Source: Gammaproteobacteria bacterium
Lineage (GTDB): Bacteria; Pseudomonadota; Gammaproteobacteria; GCA-001735895
DNA: 64,000 nucleotides
Assembly: GCA_024638385.1 (NCBI GenBank)
Contig: JAHEKJ010000006.1
Location: 1-64,000 of the forward strand
Direction: 5' to 3'
Part shown: in pieces, positions 9,368 through 21,459 of the stretch
Numbering within the stretch: the stretch's first letter is position 1
How the letters are laid out: every line of letters starts with the position of its first letter
Notes under the pieces: generated by a model
Told to the model about the DNA's origin: nothing
The model's database searches: none
What the model saw: only the letters and a program-made list of their open reading frames with translations
Translations under genes and position numbers: made by a program

Positions 9368-9814
9368 TCAGGTCTCGCAGCCCTTGCCGCCGACGCTGAC
9401 CGCCTGCCGCCGGCTGTAGAGCTTGCCGTCGGCCTTGACCACGACCAGCACGTCGCCGCTGCCCGCCATGCGCACGCGCGTCGTGACGTAGGCCTGCGGC
9501 GTGTGCAATCGATAATGCGCCGCCAGTGGCGACGGGTTGGCGGCGACGACGATCGATATGGATTCGGTGTTGGCGAATCCGGAGCGGATGCGCACCGGCA
9601 CGAGATCCGGATGACTGGCGATCGACGGCATTTCGATGACGATCTCGTCGCTCTCGGCGATATCGGCCGTGCCGACGGTCTCGCGCAGCGCGTCGGCGAT
9701 CTTCTTCGCCTTGAAGGCTTTCTTCGGGTAGGCCGCCAGCACGCGACCCGGGATGACGCCGGCGGCCGCCGCGAGCGGTAACAAACTGGCTTGTAACAGA
9801 GTCCTGCGTTGCAT
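9368..9814 (-). CDS. soxY: Thiosulfate oxidation carrier protein SoxY-like, non-GGCGG C-terminus
   Basis: ATG at 9814; 148 aa, Tat-like MQRRTLLQ signal, SoxY fold region, immediately upstream of soxZ; ends VSVGGKGCET. Confidence 0.8.
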   Translation of the reverse strand: MQRRTLLQASLLPLAAAAGVIPGRVLAAYPKKAFKAKKIADALRETVGTADIAESDEIVIEMPSIASHPDLVPVRIRSGFANTESISIVVAANPSPLAAHYRLHTPQAYVTTRVRMAGSGDVLVVVKADGKLYSRRQAVSVGGKGCET

Positions 9815-9849
9815 ACCGTTTGCCCGCCGCGCGGGCTCGTGATTTCGAT

Positions 9850-9891
9850 CGACCGGGTTATCGGCGCGCCGCGGCAAAGCTTGAGCCGCGG
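9850..9891 (-). promoter_or_regulatory. Candidate sigma28 (FliA) promoter upstream of soxYZ
   Basis: Reverse strand CCGCGGCTCAAGCTTT-N10-GCCGATAACCCGG; -10 identical to FliA consensus; CTCAA-to-GCCGATAA spacing of 15 nt is identical to the site at 160-201. Confidence 0.6.
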
Positions 9892-9902
9892 CCGCCGCCG
9901 GC

Positions 9903-11288
9903 TCACTCGGCGAGCAGTAGCAGGCGTTTTTCCCGCGCTTTCGATTCGGTCGCGAGATCGGCCTTGCCCGAGGCGAGAATCTGGTCGTAGAGTTTGACCG
10001 CCTGTTTCCGGTTGCCCGCAAGCCGGTGAAACTCGGCCTCGGCCATCAGGCGCAGCGCCGGGCGCCCGAGCGCGGCGTAGATTTCGGCGAGTTCGAAGTA
10101 GACTTCCCGGGTCTCGGGATGCTCGTTTTCGAGTCGGCGTGCGAGTAGCAACGCCGAGCGGTTGCGGCCCTCGAGTTTCAGCAATCGCAGCAGCCGCATC
10201 GACAGCACGTAGTCGCCGGGAAAGATATCGAGCAGGCGCCGGTAGATGAGCTCGGCCTCGGCCTCGCGCTTTAGCAGCTCGAGATTTTCGGCGTAAGCGA
10301 TGCTGTACCAGATATTCTCGCTGTCGCGTTCGTACAGCGCCGCGAGCAGGCCGTCGGCGCGCTCGTGTTCGCCCGCCTTGATCGACGCCAGCGCGCGCAG
10401 GTACTCGCTGCCCTGGGTCGGCAGATGATCGCTCGACACATATTCGAGAAAGTCCCGGAACAGCGGATAGTGATCCACCTGGTCGACCCGCGTCTTTACC
10501 GGACCGACCCGGGCGCTGGCTTCGGCAATCCGGTTGGTGTTGATCGGGTGGGTTCGCAAATACTCGATGTTGCCGATCCCGGAGCTGCCGGTCAGTCCCG
10601 CCATGATGCCGAAAAACTCGACCATGCCGTTGGCGTCGAAGCGCGCGGCGTGCATCAGTTCGACGCCGAGCCGGTCGGCTTCGTATTCGTTTTCGCGGGT
10701 GTAGTTGACCATCGCCTGCTGGCCGCCCGCGGCGCTGCCGTAGAGCACCGCCGCGCCGACCTGCGAATCGACGCCGCCGAGCAGCAGTCCGGCGATCATG
10801 CCGACGATCGCCGCGTTGCTGACCGATTGTCCCTTGCGCATCAGATCGAGCCCGTGACGCATGCGCACGTGGGCGATTTCGTGCGCCAGGACCGACGCCA
10901 GCTGATGCTGCGTCTGAGCGGCTCGAATGAGCCCGCGATTGATGCCGATATACCCGCCGGGCAGCGCAAACGCGTTGATCGAGTCGTCGCGCACGATGAA
11001 GAAGCGGTACTCGCGCACCGGGTTATCGAGCCCCGCGACCAGGCGAATGCCGAGATCGTTGAGGTAGCGGTCGAGCAGCGGATGGGTCTCGACGAGGCCG
11101 CGTTCGAGCAGGCGCTCGTAGACCGACCGGCCGAGCTTGCGCTCTTCCCCGATGTTCAGCAGCGAGTGTTCGCCGAGCTCGGGCAGCGCCGAGTTGGCGC
11201 CGCTGCCGGCGGCCGCCCCGAGCAGCAACAAGCCCGCGCCGAGCAGGACTGCCGGCCGGAGCGCTCGCAATCGGTGGATTCGCAACAT
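9903..11288 (-). CDS. bepA: M48 family beta-barrel assembly-enhancing protease (BepA/YfgC-like)
   Basis: 461 aa; signal peptide, VLAHEIAHVRMRHG zinc protease motif, C-terminal TPR-like region. Confidence 0.87.
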   Translation of the reverse strand: MLRIHRLRALRPAVLLGAGLLLLGAAAGSGANSALPELGEHSLLNIGEERKLGRSVYERLLERGLVETHPLLDRYLNDLGIRLVAGLDNPVREYRFFIVRDDSINAFALPGGYIGINRGLIRAAQTQHQLASVLAHEIAHVRMRHGLDLMRKGQSVSNAAIVGMIAGLLLGGVDSQVGAAVLYGSAAGGQQAMVNYTRENEYEADRLGVELMHAARFDANGMVEFFGIMAGLTGSSGIGNIEYLRTHPINTNRIAEASARVGPVKTRVDQVDHYPLFRDFLEYVSSDHLPTQGSEYLRALASIKAGEHERADGLLAALYERDSENIWYSIAYAENLELLKREAEAELIYRRLLDIFPGDYVLSMRLLRLLKLEGRNRSALLLARRLENEHPETREVYFELAEIYAALGRPALRLMAEAEFHRLAGNRKQAVKLYDQILASGKADLATESKAREKRLLLLAE

Positions 11289-11371
11289 GTGACCTGGTTC
11301 GATTGGATTCGGGGCTATACTAGAATACTATCGACCCGGGCGTACAGTAATCGTTCCGCAAGCCTAAAAAG

Positions 11372-11716
11372 ATGCCGCGAATCAAAGAAATCAGCGTCTC
11401 CGACCTGCGCCGGATGCTGCGCGACGAAAATCAGTTCGATCTCGTCGATATCCGCACGCCGGCGGAAATCGAGCGCGGCGTGTTGCCCAACGCCAAAACC
11501 CTGGCCATGCACCTGGTACCGCTGAATCTGAAATACTTTTCCGAATCGCCACGGCAAATCGTGATTTACTGCCGCACCGGCAGCCGCTCGGCGCAGGTTT
11601 GTCGCTTCCTCAACCAGCAGGGCATCAACAACGTCATCAGCCTGCGCGGCGGTATCGTCAAATGGGCCTCGGGGGGCCACCCGCTACAGCCCCGGGCCGC
11701 CGCCAGGATCGGCTGA
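11372..11716 (+). CDS. Rhodanese-like domain protein
   Basis: 114 aa; LVDIRTPAEIERGVLPNAK, VIYCRTGSRSAQVC active-site loop. Confidence 0.88.
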   Translation: MPRIKEISVSDLRRMLRDENQFDLVDIRTPAEIERGVLPNAKTLAMHLVPLNLKYFSESPRQIVIYCRTGSRSAQVCRFLNQQGINNVISLRGGIVKWASGGHPLQPRAAARIG

Positions 11717-11798
11717 CGACGGGCTTGCGTTTTGCCAGGCCGTGACATATAAAGGCGACCTCTGGCGCGATCCGCATGCTGACATCAGGGGACTGGCG

Positions 11799-12029
11799 AT
11801 GGCCGAATTCGACCGTGAACTGGACGCCTCCGGGCTGAACTGCCCGCTACCGATTCTGCGTGCCAAGAAAGCCCTCGGCGACATGGAGGGCGGGCAGACG
11901 CTCAAGGTGATTTCGACCGATCCCGGGTCGGTCAAGGACTTCGAGGCTTTCTGCAAGCAGACCAACAATCCGCTGCTGTCATCCGGCGAAGAGGGTGGCA
12001 AGTTCGTCTTCCTGCTCCGAAAGTCTTAA
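11799..12029 (+). CDS. tusA: TusA-family sulfurtransferase
   Basis: 76 aa; LDASGLNCPLPILRAKKAL CPxP motif; internal ATG of longer ORF. Confidence 0.88.
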   Translation: MAEFDRELDASGLNCPLPILRAKKALGDMEGGQTLKVISTDPGSVKDFEAFCKQTNNPLLSSGEEGGKFVFLLRKS

Positions 12030-12099
12030 AGCGCGGTCGCGCGGCGTCGCCGATACGCGCGCCGGACGGTCCGCCCGTCGCGGCCGTTCGGCGTCAATG

Positions 12100-12130
12100 C
12101 CCGCAATTCGCGGGGATTTTTTCGATTTTA
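12100..12130 (+). terminator. Intrinsic terminator between tusA and ilvB
   Basis: CCCGC-AATTC-GCGGG stem followed by GATTTTTTCGATTTT. Confidence 0.55.
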
Positions 12131-12236
12131 CCGAGATAATCACGACTTTTAGTGGTGCATTTGGCATATATCCATAATAGAATTTTGGGTTTGGCGTCGG
12201 TAATCGAAAGAACTTTTCGTGAAATAGAGGTTTAGC

Positions 12237-15540
<3,304 letters not shown>

Positions 15541-15574
15541 GCTGATCGCAGAGGCTTCGGCCCGGACCCCGACG

Positions 15575-16375
15575 ATGGACGACGCCAACCCGAAAGAAGC
15601 TCGCAAGCACATGGGTAAGGGGATTTACCTCTTGCCCAACCTGTTCACGACCGGCGCGCTGTTCGCCGGCTTTTACGCGATCATCGCGGCGATGGCCGGC
15701 CGTTTCGAAATCGCCGCAATCGCGATCTTCCTCGCCGGACTGCTCGACGGCCTGGACGGTCGCGTCGCGCGCCTGACCAATACGCAGTCGGCCTTCGGCG
15801 CCGAGTACGACAGCCTCTCGGACATGGTTTCGTTCGGCGTCGCGCCGGCGCTGGTGGTCTACCTCTGGTCACTGGTGCATCTGCGCGAGGTGTCGGTGCT
15901 GCTCGGCAAGCTCGGCTGGCTGGCGGCATTCATCTACGCGACCGCCACCGCGCTGCGCCTGGCGCGCTTCAACACCCAGATCGGGGTCGCCGACAAACGC
16001 TATTTCCAGGGGCTCGCGAGCCCCGCGGCGGCGGCCGTGGTCATGGGCGCGGTGTGGGTCTGCGAGAGCTACGATATCGCCGGCAGCGACGTCACCTACG
16101 CGGCTTTCGTGCTCACGATCGCCGCCGGCGCGCTGATGGTGTCGCGTTTTTCCTATTACAGTTTCAAAGATTTCGACATGCGCGAGCGCGTGCCCTTCGT
16201 GGCCCTGATCGCGGTCGTTTTGATCTTCGTGTTCCTGTCGATCGAGACCGCGACCGTGCTGTTCTCGTGCTTTTTCCTCTACATGCTGTCGGGCCCGCTG
16301 ATCTCGCTGTTTCGCTGGAATCGCAAGCGCACGCGCCTCGCCGAGACCGGCGACGACGCCCCGCCCGAGGCTTGA
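15575..16375 (+). CDS. pssA: CDP-diacylglycerol-serine O-phosphatidyltransferase
   Basis: 266 aa; LLDGLDGRVARLTNTQSAFGAEYDSLSDMVSFGVAPAL CDP-alcohol PT signature. Confidence 0.92.
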   Translation: MDDANPKEARKHMGKGIYLLPNLFTTGALFAGFYAIIAAMAGRFEIAAIAIFLAGLLDGLDGRVARLTNTQSAFGAEYDSLSDMVSFGVAPALVVYLWSLVHLREVSVLLGKLGWLAAFIYATATALRLARFNTQIGVADKRYFQGLASPAAAAVVMGAVWVCESYDIAGSDVTYAAFVLTIAAGALMVSRFSYYSFKDFDMRERVPFVALIAVVLIFVFLSIETATVLFSCFFLYMLSGPLISLFRWNRKRTRLAETGDDAPPEA

Positions 16376-16389
16376 ACCGGATTTTTCGC

Positions 16390-16418
16390 TTGGCAAGCCC
16401 GCCGGAGTTGGCTATATT
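16390..16418 (+). promoter_or_regulatory. Sigma70-type promoter for leuA leader
   Basis: TTGGCA-17 nt-TATATT; predicted TSS falls at or next to the ATG at 16426. Confidence 0.6.
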
Positions 16419-16425
16419 TCGGCTC

Positions 16426-16530
16426 ATGCAAACCGAGTACGCCAACGCTTCCTTCAAGCTGCCCGCCAGCCCGGCGTACCTGCCCACGTACCTGCTGCTG
16501 TCTCTGCTGCTCGTCCTCCTGCTGCCGTAA
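16426..16530 (+). CDS. Leucine-rich leader peptide upstream of leuA
   Basis: MQTEYANASFKLPASPAYLPTYLLLSLLLVLLLP* (11 Leu in 34 aa, terminal LLLSLLLVLLLP), followed at once by hairpin 16516-16543 and leuA. Confidence 0.7.
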   Translation: MQTEYANASFKLPASPAYLPTYLLLSLLLVLLLP

Positions 16531-16543
16531 GGCAGACCAGGAG
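16516..16543 (+). promoter_or_regulatory. Leader hairpin with GUAA tetraloop at end of leucine leader ORF
   Basis: CTCCTGCTGCC-GTAA-GGCAGACCAGGAG (11 bp with 2-nt bulge); alternative CAGGA-GAA-TCCTG at 16538-16550. Confidence 0.6.
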
Positions 16544-16610
16544 AATCCTGACGAGGGTAAACGTAAGCTACAAACCATTGATTGAATTCGTTTAGACAGA
16601 CGAGATAGCC

Positions 16611-18158
16611 ATGAGCAAAGACAAATTAATTATTTTCGATACGACCTTGCGCGACGGCGAGCAAAGCCCCGGCGCATCGATGACGCGCGACGAGAAAATT
16701 CGTATTGCCCGCGCGCTCGAATTGATGCGGGTCGACATCATCGAGGCCGGATTCCCGATCGCCAGCGAGGGCGACTTCGAATCGGTCAGGGCGGTCGCCG
16801 AGATCGTCAAGGACAGCACCGTGTGCGGGCTGGCCCGCGCCAAGCGGATCGATATCGAGCGCGCCGGCGAAGCGATCAAGCCGGCCAACTCGGGGCGCAT
16901 CCACACCTTTCTCGCGACCTCGCCGATCCACATGGAGCACAAGCTGCGAATGAGCCCCGACGAGGTCGTCGAGGCCGCTCTCGAGGCCGTGCGCCTGGCG
17001 CGGCAGTATACCGACGACGTCGAATTTTCGCCCGAGGACGCGGGCCGCTCGGAACCGGATTTCCTGTGCCGCATCCTCGAGGCCGTGATCGACGCCGGCG
17101 CGACCACGATCAATATTCCCGACACGGTCGGCTACAACGTGCCGCACCAGTTCGGCGAGTTGATTCGCGAGCTGATCGAGCGCATCCCCAATTCGGACCA
17201 GGCAGTCTTCTCGGTTCACTGCCACAACGATCTCGGCCTCGCGGTCGGTAATTCGCTGGCGGCGGTTTTGAACGGCGCCCGCCAGGTCGAGTGCACCATC
17301 AACGGCCTCGGCGAACGCGCCGGTAACGCGTCGCTCGAGGAGATCGTCATGGCGGTGCGCACCCGCCAGGACATCTTCCCCTGCGACACGACGCTCGACA
17401 CGACGCAAATCATGAACTGCTCGAAACTCGTGTCGAGCATCACCGGCTTCACCGTCCAGCCGAACAAGGCAATCGTCGGCGCCAACGCCTTCGCCCACGA
17501 GTCCGGCATCCACCAGGACGGCGTGCTCAAGTCGCGCGAGACTTACGAGATCATGCGCGCCCAGGACGTCGGCTGGAGCACCAACAAGCTCGTGCTCGGC
17601 AAGCACTCGGGGCGCAACGCGTTCAAGACCCGCATGTCGGAGCTCAATATCCAGTTCGATTCCGAGGAAGACCTCAACGAAGTGTTCGCCGCGTTCAAGG
17701 CGCTGGCCGACAAGAAGCACGACATCTACGACGAGGACCTGCTCGCGCTGGTCAACGAGGCGACCTTCGAGGACGAGAACGAATCGATCAAGCTCGTCAG
17801 CATGCGCGTCTGCTGCGAAACCGGCGAAATCCCGGTGGCCAACGTGACGCTGAACATCGACGGTGCCGAGCATCACGCCGAAGCCAGCGGCGACGGCCCG
17901 GTCGACGCGTGCTTCAAGGCGATCGAGAAGCTGACCGGGATCGGCGCCAGCTTGCAGCTTTACTCGGTCAACGCGATCACCGGCGGTACCGATTCGCAGG
18001 GCGAGGTCACGGTGCGGGTCGAGAAGGACGGCAAGGTCATCAACGGCCAGGGCGCCGATACCGATATCGTCATCGCATCGGCCAAGTCCTACGTCAACGC
18101 GCTGAACAAGGTTCTGCATGACGGTGGCCGCACCCACCCGCAACTGGGGGATGTCTGA
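16611..18158 (+). CDS. leuA: 2-isopropylmalate synthase
   Basis: 515 aa; [35 protein letters not shown]-terminal LeuA dimer domain. Confidence 0.96.
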   Translation: MSKDKLIIFDTTLRDGEQSPGASMTRDEKIRIARALELMRVDIIEAGFPIASEGDFESVRAVAEIVKDSTVCGLARAKRIDIERAGEAIKPANSGRIHTFLATSPIHMEHKLRMSPDEVVEAALEAVRLARQYTDDVEFSPEDAGRSEPDFLCRILEAVIDAGATTINIPDTVGYNVPHQFGELIRELIERIPNSDQAVFSVHCHNDLGLAVGNSLAAVLNGARQVECTINGLGERAGNASLEEIVMAVRTRQDIFPCDTTLDTTQIMNCSKLVSSITGFTVQPNKAIVGANAFAHESGIHQDGVLKSRETYEIMRAQDVGWSTNKLVLGKHSGRNAFKTRMSELNIQFDSEEDLNEVFAAFKALADKKHDIYDEDLLALVNEATFEDENESIKLVSMRVCCETGEIPVANVTLNIDGAEHHAEASGDGPVDACFKAIEKLTGIGASLQLYSVNAITGGTDSQGEVTVRVEKDGKVINGQGADTDIVIASAKSYVNALNKVLHDGGRTHPQLGDV

Positions 18159-18164
18159 CAGGCG

Positions 18165-19358
18165 ATGCTGACGCCGCGTCAACAGTATTGCCTCGAAGGC
18201 ATGGGAATCTGCGCCTGGCGCGAGCGCGGGGCGTCGAGCGCGGATGCCGCAACCGGGTTGGCGCTCGATCCTGACGGCGGCCGGGCGCGCCATGATTCCG
18301 AACCTGGCGGCGAAGCCCTCGCCGATCCTGGCGCGCACGGAGATTCGCAGGCGCGGTCTGTACCCGATGGTGGGGTCCGCGCGAGTGCAGGCGAGAAGAT
18401 GGTGCTCGATCAGGATGGGGACCGGGCGCATTCGCGCCCGGTTTCCGATGGCGCGATCCGCGCGACTGCGGGCGAGGGGGACAGAGCGCGCCGTGATTCC
18501 GACCCTGGCGCCGAAGCTTCCCCCGATCATCACTCGGACGGGGATATGCAGGCGCGGTCTGTCCTCGATGGTGGGGTCCGCACGAGTGCAGGCGAGAAGA
18601 TGGTGCTCGATCAGGATGGGGACCGGGCGCATTCGCGCCCGGTTTCCGATGGCGCGATCCGCGCGACTGCCGGCGAGGGGGACAGAGCGCGCCGTGATTC
18701 CGACCCTGGCGCCGAAGCCCTCGCCGATCCTGGCGCGCACGGAGATTCGCAGGCGCGGTCTGTCCCCGATGGTGGGGTCCGCGCGAGTGCTGAGCCAGCG
18801 TTGGATTTCGAAAACTGGGATGGGCTGATCGAGGCGATACACGCGTGCGAGGCTTGCGAGCTGGCAAAGAACTGTACGCAGAAGGTACCGGGTGTCGGCA
18901 GCCGCGAAGCCGACCTGATGATCATCGGCGAGGGTCCGGGCCACGACGAGGACATTCGCGGCGAACCTTTCGTCGGACGCTCCGGGCAATTGCTCGACCG
19001 CATGCTCGCCGCGATCGGCATTGCGCGCGAACAGGTCTACATTACCAATATCGTCAAGTGCCGCCCGCCGAACAATCGCGATCCCAAACCCGAGGAGGCG
19101 CTCATGTGCCGCGGCTTCCTCGAGGCCCAGATCCGCGCCATCGAACCGCGCGTGATCCTGTCGGTCGGCCGCGTGTCGGCGCACAACCTGCTCGACACCA
19201 GCCAGCCAGTCGGCAAACTGATCCGCCAGATGCATACGCTGCCGGGCACCGATATACCGGTCAAGGTGACCTATCACCCGGCCTACCTGTTGCGCACGCC
19301 GTCGGCCAAGGCCACCGCCTGGCAGGACTTGAAACAGCTTCACCGGCTGCTCAAATGA
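18165..19358 (+). CDS. Family 4-type uracil-DNA glycosylase with repetitive N-terminal insert
   Basis: C-terminal ~180 aa: CEACELAKNCTQKVPGVG, IIGEGPGHDEDIRGEPFVGRSGQLLD, ITNIVKCRPPNNRDPKPEE, YHPAYLLR; residues ~40-210 are tandem repeats. Confidence 0.88.
   Translation: MLTPRQQYCLEGMGICAWRERGASSADAATGLALDPDGGRARHDSEPGGEALADPGAHGDSQARSVPDGGVRASAGEKMVLDQDGDRAHSRPVSDGAIRATAGEGDRARRDSDPGAEASPDHHSDGDMQARSVLDGGVRTSAGEKMVLDQDGDRAHSRPVSDGAIRATAGEGDRARRDSDPGAEALADPGAHGDSQARSVPDGGVRASAEPALDFENWDGLIEAIHACEACELAKNCTQKVPGVGSREADLMIIGEGPGHDEDIRGEPFVGRSGQLLDRMLAAIGIAREQVYITNIVKCRPPNNRDPKPEEALMCRGFLEAQIRAIEPRVILSVGRVSAHNLLDTSQPVGKLIRQMHTLPGTDIPVKVTYHPAYLLRTPSAKATAWQDLKQLHRLLK
18275..18793 (+). repeat. In-frame tandem repeat, period 201 bp (67 aa), about 2.5 copies
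   Basis: GATGGTGGGGTCCG at about 18366, 18567 and 18768; GGTGCTCGATCAGGATGGGG at 18401 and 18602. Confidence 0.92.
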
Positions 19359-19840
19359 CGCACCCGGTGCTCAGGTTTCGCCGTATGACGCCGGCCGATC
19401 TCGAACAGGTAATCCGGGTCGAGCGCGAGGTCTACGAGTTTCCGTGGAGCGAGCGCATATTCAACGACTGTATCCGGGTCGGCTACCATTGCTGGCTGGC
19501 GCTGGCCAACGACGTCGTCGTCGGTCACGCGGTGATCAGCGTGACCGCCGGTGAAAGCCACATGCTCAACCTGTCGATCGCGCGCAGGCAGCAGCGCAAT
19601 GGCTACGGCCGCCAGTTCATCGAGTTTTTGATCGAGGATGCGCGCGCCCATGCCGCCGAGACCATGCTGCTCGAGGTGCGGCCGAGCAATACCGCCGCGA
19701 TCCGCTGCTACCACGCCGCCGGCTTCAGCGAGATCGGCAGCCGCAAGGATTACTATCCCGCCGCCGACGGGCGCGAGGACGCGCTGCTGTTCGCGCGCCA
19801 TATCCCGTCGCAGCCCGACGCGCTGAGTTCGCGGGCCTGA
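19355..19840 (+). CDS. rimI: Ribosomal protein S18-alanine N-acetyltransferase
   Basis: 161 aa GNAT, ATG overlaps UDG stop; [39 protein letters not shown]. Confidence 0.88.
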   Translation: MTHPVLRFRRMTPADLEQVIRVEREVYEFPWSERIFNDCIRVGYHCWLALANDVVVGHAVISVTAGESHMLNLSIARRQQRNGYGRQFIEFLIEDARAHAAETMLLEVRPSNTAAIRCYHAAGFSEIGSRKDYYPAADGREDALLFARHIPSQPDALSSRA

Positions 19841-19863
19841 GCCCTTCCCTGCAGACCCGACCG

Positions 19864-21459
19864 ATGTCCGATCTTGACGAAATGCGTCGCCGGCGCACCT
19901 TTGCGATCATCTCGCACCCCGATGCCGGCAAGACGACCGTCACCGAAAAATTGCTGCTCTACGGCAAGGCGATCCAGATGGCTGGCACCGTCAAGAGCCG
20001 CAAGGCCAGCCGCCACGCGACCTCCGACTGGATGGAGCTCGAAAAACAGCGCGGCATCTCGGTGACCTCGTCGGTCATGCAGTTTCCCTACCGCGACTGC
20101 ATCATCAACCTGCTCGACACCCCCGGGCACGAGGACTTCTCCGAGGATACCTACCGCACGCTGACCGCGGTCGATTCCGCGCTGATGGTGATCGACTGCG
20201 CCAAGGGCGTCGAGGAGCGCACTATCAAGTTGATGGACGTCTGCCGCCTGCGCGATACGCCGATCATCACCTTCATCAACAAGCTCGACCGGGAAGGCCG
20301 CGACCCGATCGAACTGATGGACGAGGTCGAGGCGGTGCTCGGCATTCGCTGCGCGCCGATCACCTGGCCGATCGGCATGGGCAAGCGGCTCAAGGGCGTG
20401 TTTCACCTCGGCCGCGATTCGGTGCACCTGTTTTCCGCCAGCCACGCCGACAAGGTCACGGCCGGCGAGGTCATCGAGGGGCTCGACAATCCCGAACTCG
20501 ATCGCGTGCTGGGATCGATGGCAGCCGAGTTGCGCGACGAGATCGAGCTCGTGCGCGGCGCCTCGCACGAGTTCGATCTCGAAGCCTTCCGCGGCGGCGA
20601 GCTGACGCCGGTGTTCTTCGGTTCGGCGATCAACAATTTCGGCATGGCCGAGTTGCTCGACGCGTTCAGTGATTTCGCGCCGGCGCCGTTGCCGCGGCCG
20701 ACGCGCTCGCGCGTCGTCGCGCCCGACGAGGACAAGCTGACCGGTTTCGTCTTCAAGATCCAGGCCAACATGGACAGGCAGCACCGCGACCGCATCGCCT
20801 TCATGCGGATTTGCTCGGGCAAGTACAGCCGCGGCATGAAGGTGCGCCACGTGCGCATCGGCAAGGACGTGAAGATACCCGACGCGCTGACTTTCTTTGC
20901 CGCCGATCGCGGTCATGTCGACGAAGCCTATGCCGGCGACATCATCGGCATCCACAACCACGGCACGATCCGCATCGGCGACAGCTTCAGCCAGGGAGAG
21001 GCGCTGGCGTTCACCGGCATTCCGAATTTCGCGCCGGAACTGTTTCGCCGCGCGCAGCTCAAGGACCCGCTGAAGATGAAGGCCTTGCAGAAAGGTTTGC
21101 TGCAGTTATGCGAGGAAGGCGCGACCCAGTTGTTCCGCCCGCTGGCCAGCAACGACCTGATACTCGGCGCGGTCGGCGTGCTGCAATTCGACGTCGTCGC
21201 GCACCGTCTCAAGGACGAGTACGGCGTCGAATGCCAGTTCGAGGCGGTCAACGTCAGCACCGCCCGCTGGGTCGAATGCGACGATCCGACAAAGCTCGAC
21301 GAGTTCAGGCAGAAACTGCGCGCCAACCTGGCGCTCGATCACGCCGGAGACCTCGCCTATATCGCGCCGTCGCGCGTCAACCTGACGATGACCGAGGAAC
21401 GCTGGCCCGAGGTCCGTTTCCTGGCGACCCGCGAACACGGCGACTATGAGACGGGCTGA
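19864..21459 (+). CDS. prfC: Peptide chain release factor 3
   Basis: 531 aa; [41 protein letters not shown]. Confidence 0.95.
   Translation: MSDLDEMRRRRTFAIISHPDAGKTTVTEKLLLYGKAIQMAGTVKSRKASRHATSDWMELEKQRGISVTSSVMQFPYRDCIINLLDTPGHEDFSEDTYRTLTAVDSALMVIDCAKGVEERTIKLMDVCRLRDTPIITFINKLDREGRDPIELMDEVEAVLGIRCAPITWPIGMGKRLKGVFHLGRDSVHLFSASHADKVTAGEVIEGLDNPELDRVLGSMAAELRDEIELVRGASHEFDLEAFRGGELTPVFFGSAINNFGMAELLDAFSDFAPAPLPRPTRSRVVAPDEDKLTGFVFKIQANMDRQHRDRIAFMRICSGKYSRGMKVRHVRIGKDVKIPDALTFFAADRGHVDEAYAGDIIGIHNHGTIRIGDSFSQGEALAFTGIPNFAPELFRRAQLKDPLKMKALQKGLLQLCEEGATQLFRPLASNDLILGAVGVLQFDVVAHRLKDEYGVECQFEAVNVSTARWVECDDPTKLDEFRQKLRANLALDHAGDLAYIAPSRVNLTMTEERWPEVRFLATREHGDYETG

Noticed and set aside
18275-18793. 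Possible CRISPR array
   Set aside because: 201-bp contiguous in-frame repeats with no spacers, inside a coding gene.
16626-19343. 905-aa minus-strand ORF antisense to leuA/UDG with repeats
   Set aside because: Antisense shadow of GC-rich codon usage; the repeats simply mirror the 201-bp repeat, and the sense strand encodes recognisable LeuA and UDG.
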